Below are positions 61,601 to 64,000 of a stretch of DNA of 64,000 bases, in pieces. A program made the translations under genes and the position numbers. Location of the stretch: positions 12,847,001 to 12,911,000 of the forward strand of contig CP141126.1 in NCBI GenBank assembly GCA_035236585.1, written 5' to 3'. The notes beneath the pieces were generated by a model, which had not been told where the DNA came from, did no database searches, and saw only the letters and a list, made by a program, of their open reading frames with translations. Each line of letters opens with the position of its first letter. Within the stretch, counting starts at the first letter, position 1. The DNA comes from Warburgia ugandensis. Lineage: Eukaryota; Streptophyta; Magnoliopsida; Canellales; Canellaceae.

Positions 61601-63328
61601 TCTAGGTGGCTTAGGTACAAAACACTAGTCGCTCAGGAGATTCTGTGGAACAGTCTGCTGAGTTTTCTGGATTCCAAGCTGGTATTTGACTTCTACTTGT
61701 CCAGCTCTGAGTTTGGCTTCCTTTTCTGGTAATTCCAAAGTTCACACTGAAAGTGTGTTTTCTATGTCTAGGTCCCTAGGGTTTGTTGTAGATTGTTGGA
61801 GAAACAAAATGGTGCATTATTTGCAGTTCGTAGCACCATAGTTTCCTGGTGATTCATTATCGTTGTTGTAGCACTGGTGTGTTATAAGGAGTATTTATAC
61901 AATTATATCAATAGTATCGTCATCTTTTTGGTTTTATTGTTGTGGACTAGCGTCAGTGTCAGTTTTTGAACAAAACACGTATGTGATCCTCTACTATTGA
62001 CCCTTGTGGTCCGCCCCTTCCCCGGACCCTACATACACAGGAGCTTCTTTCACTTGGGCTGTCCTTTTTAGTTCTTAGGTTGGTGCTACCTTGATATTTT
62101 TTGTTAGCATGTTTTTAGTTTTTGTATATCTGAAATTTTGTAATGTTTATTCGGGAAGGCCTGATTTTGTTTGTTGTGATAGCACTAGTGTTTATCCATG
62201 GACTTAGTTTGTGTCATTTGATAACTCAAGAAAAATATCTATGCTTTTGATTCAAGTGTAATTTCAAATGGAGAAATTACAATGATATTTACAAATAGAG
62301 AATTTATATAGCTTGAAATGTTTCTGTGAACAGGGGCAGCCGCCAAAGAGAGCTCAGCTGATACAGAAGCCCTTTTTCCGGAAGAAAAGATCTTTCAAGC
62401 GCCACGCAAGCCAATTCGGAAGAGGCAAGCCACAACGTTTCCTGCAAGGTTGGTTTACTGTTTCCATGTTTCTCTTGATAGCACTTGCATATCCTGCTAT
62501 GAATTTGCTTTCAAATGACTTGTTATGGCAATTTTTGATAAATGAATTCTTAGGCTCTACTACCGGCCGAGCAAATTGATTTGGCTGGGGTTTGGACGGT
62601 TAGTTTCAAAAACTTGTCTGGGTTTTCTTAGCTCAAGTCTCTAGTCAACAACAAATTGTTACCTCCAATAGGCACTTAAAAAATGCAACTTCCGTGGTAA
62701 GTACCTGTCTAAGCATCTGGCTGCAGAAAGTACTAGTACAAACTGTTTGAGATTGTGGCAGTTTAGATTCAATTGACTGAAGCGTTCTACAAGCACAATC
62801 TAGTGTTCCATACGTACACACTTGCTCAGCTAAGAGTAGCTCCGGCTATTCTCATCTCTTTTGCATATAGGCCGGTTAAAACGGCTCTTTTTCCGGAAAT
62901 ATGTGATATCTAATTGTGGTTTCCTTATCCTCCTTTTGCATACGGGCCTGTCGAGACAGCTCTTTTCCTGAAATATGTGACATCTAGACGTGGTTTTCTA
63001 AATGCTTCTCTTGGATCGAATGCTCTCTTTGGAAGACCTGTTTTCAGTTCGTCACTCATCCCAGTTTTCAGCTCGACAGTTATGAATTTTATCCAATCTG
63101 TGTTCTTTTGTGGTGTATGCAGCTCCGCCAAAGCAGGAGGAAATAAAGAGAGTCCAGGAAGCTGAGCAAGCGGCACACAGAGCCATGGAGATGGCAGTAT
63201 TGAAACGGAAGAGAGCCCAAATGCTGATGCAGTACGCAGACCTGGCCACCTACAAGTCGGTCATGGCGCTCAGGACTGCCGAGGCTGCTCAAGAGTCTAC
63301 TGAGGCAGCTCCAATGGTCCTTGGGTGA
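55609..63328 (+). CDS. Enhancer-of-polycomb-like protein, complete
   Basis: Four exons, 55609-56385, 56485-57945, 62334-62448 and 63123-63328, with GT-AG borders and consistent phases, give 852 codons plus TGA. The start MPSVGTRRSTRVFVPK is chosen because plant EPL-like proteins begin with a near-identical MPSVGMRRTTRVF. An in-frame ATG at 55483 would add 42 residues. A basic motif (GRVLRSGKR) follows. Around residues 190-260 is a conserved hydrophobic then basic stretch (VLNWMRRSKVRLSKLAAFL, HGVHFLPTHGSK). At about 611-660 lies the EPL1 domain (IPVPGVQEVFDYG, FVRPDVYITTADDE, DMDSGDEEWLEQLN). The C-terminus is basic, then Ala-rich and helical. EPL1 is the scaffold of the NuA4/piccolo histone acetyltransferase in other eukaryotes, so a nuclear chromatin role is inferred. 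Confidence 0.93.
58226..58312 (+). mobile_element. 5'-truncated Au-type SINE in EPL-like intron 2
   Basis: The copy starts within the aaggtaaggct segment and ends in gggctgccttt. The flanks aatgacaattagaaagcaa (58207-58225) and aatgataattagaaagcaa (58313-58331) form a 19-bp duplication with one mismatch. Confidence 0.92.
60728..60808 (+). mobile_element. 5'-truncated Au-type SINE in EPL-like intron 2
   Basis: The stretch runs from gtactctaggccctttgtgg to caggctgccctttttt. Flanks cttttggcca and cctttggcta are a weak target duplication. Confidence 0.85.
62003..62070 (+). mobile_element. 5'-truncated Au-type SINE in EPL-like intron 2
   Basis: The stretch runs from cccttgtggtccgccccttc to cttgggctgtccttttt. 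No clear target duplication was found. Confidence 0.82.
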
Positions 63329-63892
63329 ATGTTTGAAGATGGGATAAATGGGGATAAGTATTGAGAGCCTTTATAATTGCAGATATGGTGAAACCATCCG
63401 TGTACCATGTCGAGCTCATTTTGTTATCGATCTGCAAATTTGAGGCCGATTTTGGCCGCATTGAGGCCCTTTCTGATGCATCGGGTGCAAGATTCTATAA
63501 CTGTACTTAAGAAAAATCTTTGATTTTGTATAGATGATGACGTCTGTAGATTATGTAATATAACCACACCAAAATTGTAACAGTGAAAATGTCAACTAAG
63601 CCTGGAAAGAACGAAAAAGAAGACAAATCGAAAGTCCATACCCATTGTAAGTGTGTATAGATGCAAAATAGTAGATTATGACCCGTAGTCGCAAAATAGT
63701 AGATTATGAAAACATTCTACGCAAATATATCCAATATATCATACGAAGCTAGAATTAAATCCGTTCGCTTCATTTTTGGTACAAGTGGAATTACAACGCA
63801 AGTTTGCTCGCACACTCTCACTCCTACCCTTTCTAGATCAAATCCCGGAATAAGTGGAGGCTCAAACCTAAGACAAAGCGTATTCGGGGGTA
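63329..63892. other. 3' flank of the EPL-like gene
   Basis: This probably contains the 3' UTR. A 19-bp direct repeat gcaaaatagtagattatga occurs at 63663 and 63691. No further gene is seen. Confidence 0.5.
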
Positions 63893-64000
63893 GGGGTGGC
63901 AATTTGGGTTGATGGGTCATGTTTGTGGCAACACGAACAATACTCAATTAGAGTTATGGGTCGACACGATTAATAGTTGTGTCAAAAACCTATGACTCGG
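63893..64000 (+). mobile_element. Possible start of a dispersed repeat or hAT-like element, cut by window end
   Basis: The phrase aggggtggcaatttgggttg, followed by gggtcatg and tatgggtcgacacg, resembles ends of common plant repeats that begin GGGTGGCAA. A partly similar stretch lies near 30575-30790 and another at 32320-32420 (gatggcaatgggccg). The other end is outside the window. Confidence 0.35.

Overview
This window is nuclear DNA of a flowering plant. It holds three spliced, AT-rich protein-coding genes with GT-AG introns (one GC-AG), set among plant retroelements. The introns are long and there are many copies of a tRNA-derived SINE matching my memory of the angiosperm Au family. A magnoliid or other early-diverging lineage would fit, but that is inference and the sequence does not settle the species.

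Left third (1-21.6 kb): a degenerate Ty3/gypsy LTR retrotransposon on the minus strand fills 1-5328. It runs from an initiator-Met-tRNA primer binding site and 5' LTR at the right to a cut-off 3' LTR at the window start. To its right, also on the minus strand, lie the first six coding exons of a class II starch-branching enzyme (SBE2), 21587 down to 8175. Exon 7 is not found between 8174 and the window start, so the retrotransposon either sits in a very long intron 6 or truncates the gene. The SBE2 introns also hold a SINE, RTE-type LINE fragments and a 449-bp tandem duplication.

Middle (21.6-31.2 kb): a SBE2 promoter with a TATA-like site and a palindromic G-box is followed by repeat-rich intergenic DNA. 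This contains a relic of a PDR-type ABCG transporter N-terminus, an isolated exon-like stretch, a diverged repeat pair of which only one copy took a SINE, and two opposed SINEs sharing target duplications.

Centre (31.36-46.1 kb, plus strand): a complete 19-exon gene for an FBL11-type BTB/POZ and leucine-rich-repeat protein, probably a CUL3 ubiquitin-ligase adaptor. The joined exons give an uninterrupted 968-codon frame. Its introns hold an RTE fragment and a candidate TIR element, and its 3' flank holds a 167-bp tandem duplication.

Right (46.5-64 kb): an accessory stretch with tandem duplications, a SINE-split pseudogene, an RNase H-like fragment and several SINEs. It is followed by a complete four-exon Enhancer-of-polycomb-like gene (55609-63328, plus strand), a probable NuA4-type histone acetyltransferase subunit. 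The three genes act separately (plastid starch synthesis, ubiquitin ligation, chromatin) and show no sign of common regulation. I found no convincing undescribed biological system. The most informative signals are the dense SINE and RTE insertions with readable target-site duplications.
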